NCBI RefSeq assembly: GCF_017744695.1
Contig: NZ_JAGIAS010000007.1
Coordinates: 62,001-126,000, forward strand
Reading direction: 5' to 3'
DNA from: Dyadobacter sp.
Lineage (GTDB): Bacteria > Bacteroidota > Bacteroidia > Cytophagales > Spirosomataceae
DNA: 64,000 nt
Made by a program: the position numbers and the translations under genes. Position 1 is the stretch's first letter. Every line of letters starts with the position of its first letter. Shown in pieces: positions 34,132-42,760 of the stretch. The notes beneath the pieces were generated by a model, which was given only the letters and a program-made list of their open reading frames with translations, did not search any database and was not told where the DNA came from.

Positions 34132-35043
34132 ATGATAAAAATATCCAGCCTCCTGGCCATTGCAGGGCTCATTCAGCTATTGGCCACGCCGCTCAGAGCC
34201 CAAACCGAAATAGCACTTTACCCGGGCCGTGTCCCCAACGCCGTTGAAGCGGAAAACCAGGAAACCAACGAGAAGGGGTACGTCAAGAATGTTTCGAAAC
34301 CTACACTTACTGCATTCCTTCCGCCGGCTGGTACCGGCAATGGCGCGGCAGTGATTGTCTGCCCCGGCGGAGGATACGGTGGCCTGGTGATCGAAAGGGA
34401 AGGTTACCGAGTTGCCAGGGAGTTGAACAAGGCGGGAATCGCGGCATTCGTGCTGAAATACCGCCTACCGAGTGACCGGATTATGAAGGATAAGACAATA
34501 GGCCCATTGCAGGACGCGCAGCAGGCCATCAAAACAGTGCGTGAAAAGGCAAAGGAATGGCAAGTCGATCCGGGGAAGATCGGTATAATGGGTTTTTCAG
34601 CCGGCGGGCATCTCGCTTCCACGGCTGGTACGCATTACGATAGCAGTTTTGTCGACAATCCTCAAAAGACAAGCCTTCGGCCGGATTTTATGATATTGGT
34701 TTACCCGGTGATCAGTTTCGACGGTAAAATCGGGCACAAGGGCTCGTCGGCTAACCTGCTCGGCGCCGCGCCTTCTCCTGAACGCGTCAATTACTTCTCC
34801 AACGATTTACAGGTCACGGCTTCCACGCCGCCCGCATACCTTACGCATGCGGGCGACGATACGGTGGTGCCGGTGTCGAACAGTATTCGCTTTTACGAAG
34901 CCTTGAATGCAAAAGGGGGTCCTGCCGATATGCATATTTACTCCCAGGGACAGCATGGTTACCCAAAAACGCCGTCGTTCGAGGAGTGGTTTGGTCGTTG
35001 CCTGCATTGGATGCGTACCAGCGGTTTCATTCCTGCAAAATGA
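34132..35043 (+). CDS. Exported alpha/beta hydrolase (BD-FAE / acetyl-xylan-esterase-like)
   Basis: 303 residues with a signal peptide (about 1-24, ending LRAQ). VIVCPGGGYGGLVIE has the oxyanion GGG, MGFSAGGHLASTAG the nucleophile, HAGDDTVVPVSNS the acid and QGQHGYPKT the His. This is the feruloyl/acetyl-xylan esterase-like branch common in Bacteroidota polysaccharide utilisation. It stands alone, so the sugar substrate is unknown. Translation begins with an AT-rich leader lacking a Shine-Dalgarno. Confidence 0.85.
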   Translation: MIKISSLLAIAGLIQLLATPLRAQTEIALYPGRVPNAVEAENQETNEKGYVKNVSKPTLTAFLPPAGTGNGAAVIVCPGGGYGGLVIEREGYRVARELNKAGIAAFVLKYRLPSDRIMKDKTIGPLQDAQQAIKTVREKAKEWQVDPGKIGIMGFSAGGHLASTAGTHYDSSFVDNPQKTSLRPDFMILVYPVISFDGKIGHKGSSANLLGAAPSPERVNYFSNDLQVTASTPPAYLTHAGDDTVVPVSNSIRFYEALNAKGGPADMHIYSQGQHGYPKTPSFEEWFGRCLHWMRTSGFIPAK

Positions 35044-35071
35044 ATAAACATCGGCGGTCAGCCGTCGGCTG

Positions 35072-36217
35072 TCAGAGTAGGCCACCCACATGCAAGTTAT
35101 CCAACTTTGCATAAGGCGAATTGGCACTGACATACTCGGGTATCATCATTTTGAGTGCCCCTACCATTTCCTCGGCCCGACCTGAATCCAGCGCTTTTTG
35201 CAATACCGACATGGCATAGCGCATGCATTGCGCTCCGGTGTCGACAAAACGGGCTGTTCTGAGCTCTCCGACGGTTGTTGTTTGCATTCCATCCGGTTCC
35301 AGGTCTTCGCTTAGCTTTTCGCCCGGTCTTAGTCCGGTGAAAAGGATCTGAATATCCCTTCCCGCTTCGACCCCCGCAAGCCGGATCATTTTTCGCGCGA
35401 CGTCTGCGATACGTACCGGCTTACCCATATCAAATGATAGTATTTCGCCTCCGTCGCTTACCGCAGTGGCTTGTAGCACGAGCTGGCACGCTTCGGTGAC
35501 GGTCATCAGGTACCGGTGTGCAAGCGGATCTGTGACCGTAACCGGCCCGCCATCACGGATTTGCTGTGCGAACCGGATCAGGAACGAGCCATTCGAGCCT
35601 AGCACATTTCCGAACCGTGTAATGATGAACCGCGTCTGCCCGGGATATTCGCGGCTTAGATATTGGAGGTACATCTCGGCGAAGCGCTTCGTGGCACCCA
35701 TAACACTGGCAGGTCTGACGGCCTTATCGGTGGAGATATAAATGAATTTCCGGACCCGGTAAGAAACGGCGAGGTCAGCGAGGATTTCGGTACCGAGTAT
35801 ATTGGTTTTGATCGCCTCGTAAGGATGCCGCTCCATCAACGGCACGTGTTTGTAGGCTGCTGCGTGAAATACGACGTGAATGTTATGCTGCGAAAATAAC
35901 CCGGCCATACGTAAGGCATCGGTAATGCTCGCTACCTCGGTGGAAATGTCGGTTCGCGGAAATTGCTGTTGGAGCCGGTATTCGAGTTCGAATAATGCGG
36001 TTTCGGCTTGATCCACCAATATTACCTTCGCGGGCGCGGAGGCGCATACCTGCGAGGCTAGTTCGCTGCCGATCGTTCCGGCGGCGCCGGTGATGAGAAC
36101 AATGCGGCCGCGGATTTCCCGCGCGGCATTTCGCATATCGAGAACGATAGGAGCACGGTCGAGCAGGTCTTCCGGCCTGAATGTGAAATGGGGATAGGTG
36201 TGTTGTGGTGTTTGCAT
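35072..36217 (-). CDS. FlaA1/CapD-type nucleotide-sugar 4,6-dehydratase (cytoplasmic)
   Basis: 381 residues. The Rossmann motif VLITGAAGTIGSELA begins near residue 38, and the active site reads YISTDKAVRPASVMGATKRF, where Met replaces the usual SDR Tyr, a trait of the FlaA1/PseB/CapD family. Other signs: HAAAYKHVPLMERHPYEAI, TRFGNVLGSNGS, and GLRPGEKLSEDL near the end. The membrane domain of full-length CapD/WbpM is absent, so this is the short soluble type. It probably acts on UDP-GlcNAc for surface glycans. Monocistronic; the nuo terminator follows just upstream of it on the coordinate axis. Confidence 0.88.
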   Translation of the reverse strand: MQTPQHTYPHFTFRPEDLLDRAPIVLDMRNAAREIRGRIVLITGAAGTIGSELASQVCASAPAKVILVDQAETALFELEYRLQQQFPRTDISTEVASITDALRMAGLFSQHNIHVVFHAAAYKHVPLMERHPYEAIKTNILGTEILADLAVSYRVRKFIYISTDKAVRPASVMGATKRFAEMYLQYLSREYPGQTRFIITRFGNVLGSNGSFLIRFAQQIRDGGPVTVTDPLAHRYLMTVTEACQLVLQATAVSDGGEILSFDMGKPVRIADVARKMIRLAGVEAGRDIQILFTGLRPGEKLSEDLEPDGMQTTTVGELRTARFVDTGAQCMRYAMSVLQKALDSGRAEEMVGALKMMIPEYVSANSPYAKLDNLHVGGLL

Positions 36218-36275
36218 CCGGATATCGTTTTTGAATTACAGATACCCTTGATACGCTCGCTTTCGAATTTGGTAA

Positions 36276-36310
36276 CGAAAAAAGAGCCGTAGGGTATACG
36301 GCTCTTTTCG
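36276..36310 (-). terminator. Intrinsic terminator of the nuoKLMN block
   Basis: Arms CGAAAAAAGAGCCGTA (36276-36291) and TACGGCTCTTTTCG (36297-36310) pair over 13 to 14 bases with a 5-base loop; the reverse-strand transcript ends in a U-rich arm. Situated 22 bases after the nuoN stop. Confidence 0.85.
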
Positions 36311-36331
36311 TAAGGTAATATTGACAAGTTC

Positions 36332-37726
36332 TTAAATCAGCTTTTCGAAGATACCCGGCGCCAGACCGAACAGGATCGTCAGGAATGTAGCCAACACCAG
36401 GATGATCTGGTAAAATGGCGCGACGCGGATTTTAACGGTATCCCCTTCTTTGAAATAGGAAGAGATGATCACGCGAAAATAGTAGTAAATACCGACTGTC
36501 GACATCAGAACGGCGATGACGGTGATCCACATGATGCCACGCTCTGCGGCGCTGGTAAAAATGAAGAATTTACCCCAGAACCCTGCTGTGAGCGGGATTC
36601 CTGCGAGCGAAAGCATCGCTACCGCCAATACGAAAGCCAGCAACGGGTTTTGCCTTGCCAAACCATTGAATGCTTCGTAGCGCTCGTTGGGCTGCCCTTC
36701 GATCGTTTTCTCCTTAGAAACGAGCATCAGCACACCAAATGCAGCGATAGTCGATAAAGAGTAGGCAAGTGAGTAAAAGATAATGGCGTTTTGAGTTGGT
36801 TTACTCAGGGCCGTCAGCGCGATCAGCAGATAACCTGCATGCGAGATACCCGAGTAGGCGAGCATTCTTTTAAAGCTGTTCTGGCTGGTAGCTCCGATGT
36901 TGCCTACAAGCAGCGTGAGTACGGCGATGACCGCGATCACAATCCACCAGAAATTGTAAATAGCAAATGAATGATTCAACAGGCGGAAGAGGGCTGCAAA
37001 CCCTGCGGTTTTCACGATGGTCGACATGAAGGTCGTGAAGATCGTCGGCGCTCCTTCGTAAACGTCAGGTGTCCAGAAGTGGAACGGTGCCGCCGACACT
37101 TTGAAAAGCATACCGATCAGCAGCAGCAGTAAACCCGCATAGAAAATGTAGGATTGCGAAGCGGCAGACATGTTCGAGGCGAAACCCTGGATAGCAACAA
37201 GCTGGAAAGAGCCCGTAGCTCCGTAAAGCAACGTCATCCCGAATAGCATAAAGCCGGTCGCGAATGCACCCATCAGGAAGTATTTCAAAGCGGCCTCATT
37301 CGAGCGCAGGTTACGTTTGTTGCTGCCCGTGAGCACATACATGGCCACGGAAAGGATTTCCACACCGATGAAGAGCATGATCAGGTGATCGAAACCGATC
37401 ATCATAATCGCTCCCACGAGCGAGAAAAGCATCAGTCCATAATATTCAGCCGGCTCGGCGTCCGCATTGTCCTGAAACCCGCCCGAAATGGCCACGATCA
37501 TGAACGCCGAAATCAGTACGATCCCGTTGAACGCGAGCGTCAGGTTATCGACGCGCAGCATGTCGTAGAAGTACAGGAAGGGCCCTTTTCCCCAGTCGAC
37601 AAAGTTGCTTCCCAGTGCAATTGCGAGGAAAAGCAGGGTAGAAGGCAGGAGGATGTTCTTGGATTTCGAAAAGCCCAGAAAAAGCGTTAACACTCCAAAA
37701 ACCGACAACAATATAATGGGATACAT
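36332..37726 (-). CDS. nuoN: NADH-quinone oxidoreductase subunit N
   Basis: 464 residues, hydrophobic, about 13-14 membrane helices, an antiporter-like proton-pumping subunit of complex I. EILSVAMYVLTG and the segment AALKYFLMGAFATGFMLFGM with its conserved Lys match NuoN. KVSAAPFHFWTPDVYEGAPT and LAYSGISHAGYLL are the two antiporter-family motifs. It begins 9 bases after the nuoM stop and is the last gene of the block. Confidence 0.96.
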   Translation of the reverse strand: MYPIILLSVFGVLTLFLGFSKSKNILLPSTLLFLAIALGSNFVDWGKGPFLYFYDMLRVDNLTLAFNGIVLISAFMIVAISGGFQDNADAEPAEYYGLMLFSLVGAIMMIGFDHLIMLFIGVEILSVAMYVLTGSNKRNLRSNEAALKYFLMGAFATGFMLFGMTLLYGATGSFQLVAIQGFASNMSAASQSYIFYAGLLLLLIGMLFKVSAAPFHFWTPDVYEGAPTIFTTFMSTIVKTAGFAALFRLLNHSFAIYNFWWIVIAVIAVLTLLVGNIGATSQNSFKRMLAYSGISHAGYLLIALTALSKPTQNAIIFYSLAYSLSTIAAFGVLMLVSKEKTIEGQPNERYEAFNGLARQNPLLAFVLAVAMLSLAGIPLTAGFWGKFFIFTSAAERGIMWITVIAVLMSTVGIYYYFRVIISSYFKEGDTVKIRVAPFYQIILVLATFLTILFGLAPGIFEKLI

Positions 37727-37735
37727 ATTCTTAAC

Positions 37736-39184
37736 TTAGTTATTGACCAGTTGCAACAGTTGGTTTACAGCAGGCTCTGTTATTTTCAGGAATGTGCTTG
37801 GATAAATACCGATCCAGAATACCATGATCACCAATGGCAGCAGTACTGCGCGCTCGCTGGCAGTCAGGTCCTGGAAGCCTTCCACCCATTTCGATTTCGG
37901 TCCGAACATGGATTTCTGGAAAAGACGGAGCATGTATACCGACCCTAGAATGATCGTCAGACCGGCCACGGCACCCAGCCAGCCTTTGTATTGGAATACA
38001 CTTGAAAGCAACAGGAATTCACCTACAAAACCGTTGGTGAGGGGCAATGCCACGCTACCGAGCAGCAACACCATGAAGTATACGCTCAAATGCGGCGTGC
38101 TTTGGGTAATGCCCCCGAGTTGGTCGAGGTAGCGGGTTTTGGTTCTTGAATAAATAATGTCGACGATGAAGAAAAGTCCGATCACGTTGATACCGTGTGC
38201 CAGCATCTGAATCAATGCGCCCTGCAAGCCATTCAGTGAAGAAGAGAACACGCCGGCGGCCATTAATCCTACGTGCGCGAAGGACGAGTAGGCGATGAGC
38301 GTTTTCATATCACTCTGCTGGATCGCGATGATAGAACCGTAAATGATACCGATCACCGACAGGATCATCGCCAGGAAGCCCCATTGCTCCATGCCCATCG
38401 GTACGATCGGAAGCAACAGGCGGATCAGACCATAAACCCCCATTTTAAGCATAATACCCGACAAAAGCATTGTTGCCGCGGTAGGCGACTCGGTGTAGGT
38501 GTCAGGTTGCCAGGTATGGAAAGGGAACAGCGGCATTTTAATCGCAAATGCAATGAAGAATGCCCAGAACACATAGCCTTGCGCCGCAGGGCTCAGTTGC
38601 AATTGGTAGAATGCTGCTATTTCAGAAGTATGCGTGCCCGGCGTTTGGTAATAAAGGTAAACCAGCGCCACGAACATGAACAAGCTTCCGAAGATCGTGT
38701 AAATGAAAAACTTGAAGGTAACCCTGATCCGGTTTTCTCCGCCCCAGATCGCCGCAAGGAAATAAACGGGGATCAATGCGGCTTCAAAGAACAGGTAGAA
38801 AAGAAACGCATCGGTAGCCGTGAAAACGCCGATCAGCGCTGCTTCCATGAACAGGATGAGCGAATAGAATGCCGCGGGGTTTTTGTACTCGTTTTTAAAT
38901 GCCGAAAGAATGATCAATGGCGTCAGGAATGTGGTCAGGAGCACGAGCAGCAAACTGATACCGTCGATACCGGCAGCAAATGAAATGCCTCCGGACGCTA
39001 CCCAGGCATATTTAAACCCGAATTGAGAGCCCGCCGCAGGGTCGAATTGCAGCCAGGTGAAAACAGCGACGCCCAATGATGCGAGGCCGCCAACCAGCGC
39101 GAGCTGCTTCGCCATGCGTTCGCCGGCCAGGAGGGTGATAACGCCTGCCGCTATCGGTAAAAGTATTAAAAGAAGAGTAAGCAT
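37736..39184 (-). CDS. nuoM: NADH-quinone oxidoreductase subunit M
   Basis: 482 residues, 13-14 predicted membrane helices. Conserved features include the Glu in FMEAALIGVF and FFEAALIPVYFL, the Lys in FAIKMPLFPFHTWQPDTYTE, and LIAYSSFAHVGLMAAG. These are the proton-channel residues shared with NuoL and NuoN. It lies 54 bases downstream of nuoL and 9 upstream of nuoN on the same strand. Confidence 0.96.
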   Translation of the reverse strand: MLTLLLILLPIAAGVITLLAGERMAKQLALVGGLASLGVAVFTWLQFDPAAGSQFGFKYAWVASGGISFAAGIDGISLLLVLLTTFLTPLIILSAFKNEYKNPAAFYSLILFMEAALIGVFTATDAFLFYLFFEAALIPVYFLAAIWGGENRIRVTFKFFIYTIFGSLFMFVALVYLYYQTPGTHTSEIAAFYQLQLSPAAQGYVFWAFFIAFAIKMPLFPFHTWQPDTYTESPTAATMLLSGIMLKMGVYGLIRLLLPIVPMGMEQWGFLAMILSVIGIIYGSIIAIQQSDMKTLIAYSSFAHVGLMAAGVFSSSLNGLQGALIQMLAHGINVIGLFFIVDIIYSRTKTRYLDQLGGITQSTPHLSVYFMVLLLGSVALPLTNGFVGEFLLLSSVFQYKGWLGAVAGLTIILGSVYMLRLFQKSMFGPKSKWVEGFQDLTASERAVLLPLVIMVFWIGIYPSTFLKITEPAVNQLLQLVNN

Positions 39185-39238
39185 ATTTTCAAGTCGACGG
39201 TCCGAAACTAATGAGAAACGGATTTATGAATGATCGGA

Positions 39239-41158
39239 TCAGAGTAACAGCTTCCAGAATAATATGACCACAATGCCGATCACCATCGCGAACACATATT
39301 CGCCGGTGGAGCCGGTTTGTGTTTTTCTTAACAGTTTGGCACCCAGGGACACGAGTTTTACGAATGCATCGATAATCAGGTCGATGAAGATCTCGCCGAA
39401 GCTGTACAGGATGTTGGACAGTGTTTTAATCGGTTTCACAAATACTGCATCATACAGCTCGTCGACATAGTATTTGTTATAAATCGCACGCTGCAAGCCT
39501 GATTTTTCTTCTGAATCCGGGGCGGGTACAGCGCCTTTTTGTACATACATGACATAAGCAGCAATCGCGGAAATCAGTGCCGCTGCTACCGAAATGGCCA
39601 TCAGCATATATTCTTCTGAATGGGAAAGCGAGGTATGTTCAAATGCGGCCGGGTTAGCCGTTTTGGCCAGATCATACAACGGACTCATGAACTGGGCCAG
39701 CTGGTGCGAGCCGTGCAATGCTTCGGGAACGCCGATGAAACCGCCCACAGCTGAAAGAATAGCAAGGATGATCAGGGGTACTGTCATCGAGGCAGGTGAT
39801 TCGTGCAAATGGTGCTCCTGCTCGTGCGTACCGCGGAATGCACCGAAGAATGTCAGGAACAACAGGCGGAACATATAGAAGGACGTCATGATCGAACCCA
39901 ACACACCGATTACCCACAATGCTTTGTTGTGTTCAAAAACGTGCGCAAGGATTTCATCTTTGGAGAAGAAACCTGCAAATGGCGGGATACCTGAAATCGC
40001 GATCGTGGCGATGAGGAAAGTCAGGAACGTAACAGGCAATTTCTTGCGAAGACCACCCATTGAACGGATATCCTGCTCGTCGGACATGGCGTGGATCACG
40101 CTACCTGCCCCGAGGAAGAGCAACGCTTTGAAGAATGCGTGGGTAATAACATGGAACATTGATGCCGAGTAGGCCATCGCACCCAGACCCATGAACATAT
40201 AACCCAGCTGACTCACCGTAGAGTAGGCTAGTACTTTCTTGATATCGTTTTGTAAAAGGCCGATAGAAGCGGCAAACAAGGCGGTAGCACCACCGATAAT
40301 ACCCACGATTTCGAGTGTAGACGGTGCCAGAGAATAGAGCACGTTGGAGCGGATCACCATGTAAATACCCGCGGTAACCATCGTAGCCGCGTGGATGAGC
40401 GCGGATACGGGCGTAGGACCGGCCATCGCATCGGGTAGCCAGGTATACAACGGAATCTGTGCCGATTTACCCATTGCGCCTACAAACAGGAACAATGTAA
40501 TGGTAATGATCACCGGATCGCCTACCTGGAAGCCTTGCGCGGCTTTGGCAAATACTTCCGAATATTCCACTGAACCGAATGTGGCGATGATTGTAAAGAT
40601 ACCCAAAAGGAACCCGAGGTCACCCACGCGGTTCATAATGAATGCCTTACGGGCGGCATTGTTATAGTTGGTATTCTTGTTCCAGAAACCGATCAGCAGG
40701 TACGAACAAAGTCCCACACCTTCCCAGCCGATGAACATGATCACGTAGTTGGACCCCAGCACCAGCAGGAGCATGAAGAACAAAAACAGGTTCAGGTAAG
40801 CGAAAAACTTGCCGAAACCCGAATCGTGGTGCATGTAGCCGATCGAATAAATGTGGATCAGCGAGCCTACTCCGGTGATGATCATCAGCATTAGCAATGA
40901 AAGCTGATCCACCTGGAATGAGAATGGAATATGCAGGTCGCCAACGGAAATCCAGTCGAAAAGCGGCACGATGAAAGGCTGGCTGCCCGCCGCTACAAAT
41001 GCATTGAAGGTCATGACCGACAACACAAAGCTGGCCACAACCGCCAACGTTCCGATGATGCCCACTGCGCCTTTGGGAATACTGGGAAATCCGATTCCGT
41101 TGATCAGAAAGCCGGCGAGCGGCAGCAGCGGAATCAGGATGAGTAATGATGCAGACAT
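39239..41158 (-). CDS. nuoL: NADH-quinone oxidoreductase subunit L
   Basis: 639 residues, the largest antiporter-like subunit with the long lateral helix at the C-terminus. FIGWEGVGLCSYLLIGFW contains the conserved Glu, and SAQIPLYTWLPDAMAGPTPVSALIHAATMVTAG (family signature; seen in parts LPDAMAGPTPVSALIHA) is complete. The C-terminal third has LDELYDA-like VDELYDAVFVKPI, where the lateral helix starts. Full length. Between nuoK and nuoM with about 53-base gaps. Confidence 0.97.
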   Translation of the reverse strand: MSASLLILIPLLPLAGFLINGIGFPSIPKGAVGIIGTLAVVASFVLSVMTFNAFVAAGSQPFIVPLFDWISVGDLHIPFSFQVDQLSLLMLMIITGVGSLIHIYSIGYMHHDSGFGKFFAYLNLFLFFMLLLVLGSNYVIMFIGWEGVGLCSYLLIGFWNKNTNYNNAARKAFIMNRVGDLGFLLGIFTIIATFGSVEYSEVFAKAAQGFQVGDPVIITITLFLFVGAMGKSAQIPLYTWLPDAMAGPTPVSALIHAATMVTAGIYMVIRSNVLYSLAPSTLEIVGIIGGATALFAASIGLLQNDIKKVLAYSTVSQLGYMFMGLGAMAYSASMFHVITHAFFKALLFLGAGSVIHAMSDEQDIRSMGGLRKKLPVTFLTFLIATIAISGIPPFAGFFSKDEILAHVFEHNKALWVIGVLGSIMTSFYMFRLLFLTFFGAFRGTHEQEHHLHESPASMTVPLIILAILSAVGGFIGVPEALHGSHQLAQFMSPLYDLAKTANPAAFEHTSLSHSEEYMLMAISVAAALISAIAAYVMYVQKGAVPAPDSEEKSGLQRAIYNKYYVDELYDAVFVKPIKTLSNILYSFGEIFIDLIIDAFVKLVSLGAKLLRKTQTGSTGEYVFAMVIGIVVILFWKLLL

Positions 41159-41211
41159 GTCTATTTTTTAATCTTTAATCTCTTGATTGTGTACCGGTTA
41201 CGCGCCGATAA

Positions 41212-41565
41212 TTACCATTTTAGCTTGTTCAGGAACCCGATGTCCGTATTTCTGGTGTTGCGGTAAATCATTACGATGATCGCAAGCCCGACGGCCACTT
41301 CGGCGGCGGCTACGGCCATAATGAAGAATACGAAAACCTGTGCGGAAGGATCGGACCGGTAGGAAGAGAATGCGATCAGCAGCAGGTTGGCGGCGTTCAG
41401 CATCAATTCAATCGACATAAATATGATAATGGCGTTCCTGCGTGTAAGTACGCCGATGATGCCGATCACAAATAGCAGGGTTGCAAGAATTAGATAGCTT
41501 TGAAGTGGGATATGTTGAATAACCGCTGGTATGTTAACCTCTGGCATGGTGGGGTTTGGGATCAT
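41212..41565 (-). CDS. nuoK: NADH-quinone oxidoreductase subunit K
   Basis: 117 residues with three membrane helices; ATG 41547 (MPEVNIP) would give the more usual 111. GVLTRRNAIIIFMSIELMLNAANL carries the conserved Glu of helix 2 (shown as FMSIELMLNA), and AVAAAEVAVGLAI the second Glu in helix 3; both lie in the membrane proton path. It is the first gene of the block. nuoJ, which normally precedes it, is absent: the upstream gene is an exonuclease, and a strong promoter lies between. Confidence 0.96.
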   Translation of the reverse strand: MIPNPTMPEVNIPAVIQHIPLQSYLILATLLFVIGIIGVLTRRNAIIIFMSIELMLNAANLLLIAFSSYRSDPSAQVFVFFIMAVAAAEVAVGLAIIVMIYRNTRNTDIGFLNKLKW

Positions 41566-41602
41566 AGCAGGTTTACCTAATGGGATATCCGGTTAAAATA
41601 GT

Positions 41603-41610
41603 CAAAAATA
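41603..41610 (-). promoter_or_regulatory. Second -7-like box before nuoK
   Basis: Reverse-strand TATTTTTG, an exact TAnnTTTG match, 17 bases downstream of the main promoter box. It may be an alternative -7 or a repeat by chance in AT-rich DNA. Confidence 0.35.
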
Positions 41611-41619
41611 GATTTCAGG

Positions 41620-41650
41620 CAAAAATAGACATAATTACTACTTACTCAAA
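41620..41650 (-). promoter_or_regulatory. Promoter of nuoKLMN (TTTG-N19-TATTTTTG)
   Basis: On the reverse strand TTTG (41650-41647) and TATTTTTG (41627-41620) are separated by 19 bases, fitting both Bacteroidota consensus boxes at proper spacing. It lies between the exonuclease stop (41668) and nuoK, predicting a transcript start near 41613. This is the best promoter match seen in the window. Confidence 0.7.
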
Positions 41651-41667
41651 CCTGAGGTAAGATTATG

Positions 41668-42477
41668 TCAACGTTGGGTTAATCCCCTTAATTTAATCTC
41701 CGTCAATTTGCGTTTGGTGTCGAGCGGAAACTCGCCTTTCATCATCCAGTCGAAGAACGACGGTTCGTTTTTCAGGATGTCGGTCACGCGCTTGCCATTG
41801 TGCTTGCCAAAGTTGAACACTTCCTCGCCTTTGTCGTTGAATACCATCCGCCCCGCGAAGTCCACGATTTTGGAGGCCGTCAACTCATGGAGCGCCGCCA
41901 CATCGTTTTTCACCGGCTCGGTTACCTTACCGTGTGAATCGGTGATCGTAACGCCCTGATATTTTTCGATTTGTCCCTGTAAAACTTCGAAGGTCGCGAT
42001 GGTATCGGCTTCGGCGCTGTGCGCGTTGTCGAGCGTTTTGCCACAATAAAATTTGTAGGCGGCCCCCAGATTACGTGGCTCCATCATGTGGTAAATGCGC
42101 TGGACATCCACCATGCGGCGGTTCTTGATATCGAAATCCACGCCTACACGAAGGAACTCCTCCACGAGCATCGGAATGTCGAAACGGTTGCTGTTAAAGC
42201 CCGCCAGGTCGCATCCTTCGAGGAACGACGCCAGGTTTTTGGCAATGCTCTTAAATGTGGGGGCATCCTTTACATCCTCGTCGTAAATGCCATGTATAAG
42301 GCTGCTTTCCAGCGGAATAGGCATTTCAGGATTGATCCTCCGCGTGCGGATCTCGGTTTCGCCATTCACCAATGCTTTTACAACGGAAATCTCTACAATG
42401 CGGTCGCGGACAATATTTACTCCTGTTGTCTCAAGATCAAAAAAAGCAAGGGGCTTTTTGAGATGGAGGGTATGCAT
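41668..42477 (-). CDS. DEDDh 3'-5' exonuclease (DnaQ/epsilon-like)
   Basis: 269 residues. Exonuclease motifs: LAFFDLETTGVNIVRDRIVE (Asp and Glu of ExoI), AGFNSNRFDIPMLVEEF (ExoII Asp) and NAHSAEADTIATFEVL (ExoIII His and Asp). The C-terminal 70 residues (VFNFGKHNGKRVTDIL, FFDWMMKGEFP) form the small extension seen in Bacteroidota epsilon-like proteins. It may act in proofreading or in other DNA or RNA trimming. It is followed by the nuoK promoter, and decamer array 2 lies upstream. Confidence 0.92.
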   Translation of the reverse strand: MHTLHLKKPLAFFDLETTGVNIVRDRIVEISVVKALVNGETEIRTRRINPEMPIPLESSLIHGIYDEDVKDAPTFKSIAKNLASFLEGCDLAGFNSNRFDIPMLVEEFLRVGVDFDIKNRRMVDVQRIYHMMEPRNLGAAYKFYCGKTLDNAHSAEADTIATFEVLQGQIEKYQGVTITDSHGKVTEPVKNDVAALHELTASKIVDFAGRMVFNDKGEEVFNFGKHNGKRVTDILKNEPSFFDWMMKGEFPLDTKRKLTEIKLRGLTQR

Positions 42478-42576
42478 GGGTTACTGAGGTTGATTTGGCA
42501 CCGCGAAGTTAAGGTGAACCGCGTGACGGCACAAGGAATGGGCTTGTTTATAAAGATTATAAAAAAGGCATTTGTA

Positions 42577-42746
42577 GTCGGGAGTGGTCAGGAGTAGTCA
42601 TTAATAGTCAGGTGTAGTCTTGATTTGTCAAGTGTGGTCAAGAGAGGAGAAACTTTGTTTTCCAACTCCGAACTACACCTGACTATTAATGACTATTCCT
42701 GACTGCAATTCACAATTCTTGACTACAAATGACCACACCTGACAAT
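42577..42746. repeat. Decamer-repeat array 2 with inverted arm (long hairpin)
   Basis: Left arm: seven units start GTC at 42577, 42587, 42597, 42607, 42617, 42627 and 42637, all spaced exactly 10. Right arm: units start TGAC (one is TCAC) at 42680, 42690, 42700, 42710, 42720, 42730 and 42740, again spaced exactly 10. The stretches 42585-42618 and 42672-42705 are complementary at about 31 of 34 positions, and the mismatches I checked are transition-type (G-U in RNA). The array lies between the glpK stop (42761) and the exonuclease start, both reverse strand, so it follows the 3' end of glpK. Confidence 0.9.
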
Positions 42747-42760
42747 AACGAAACACGTCG

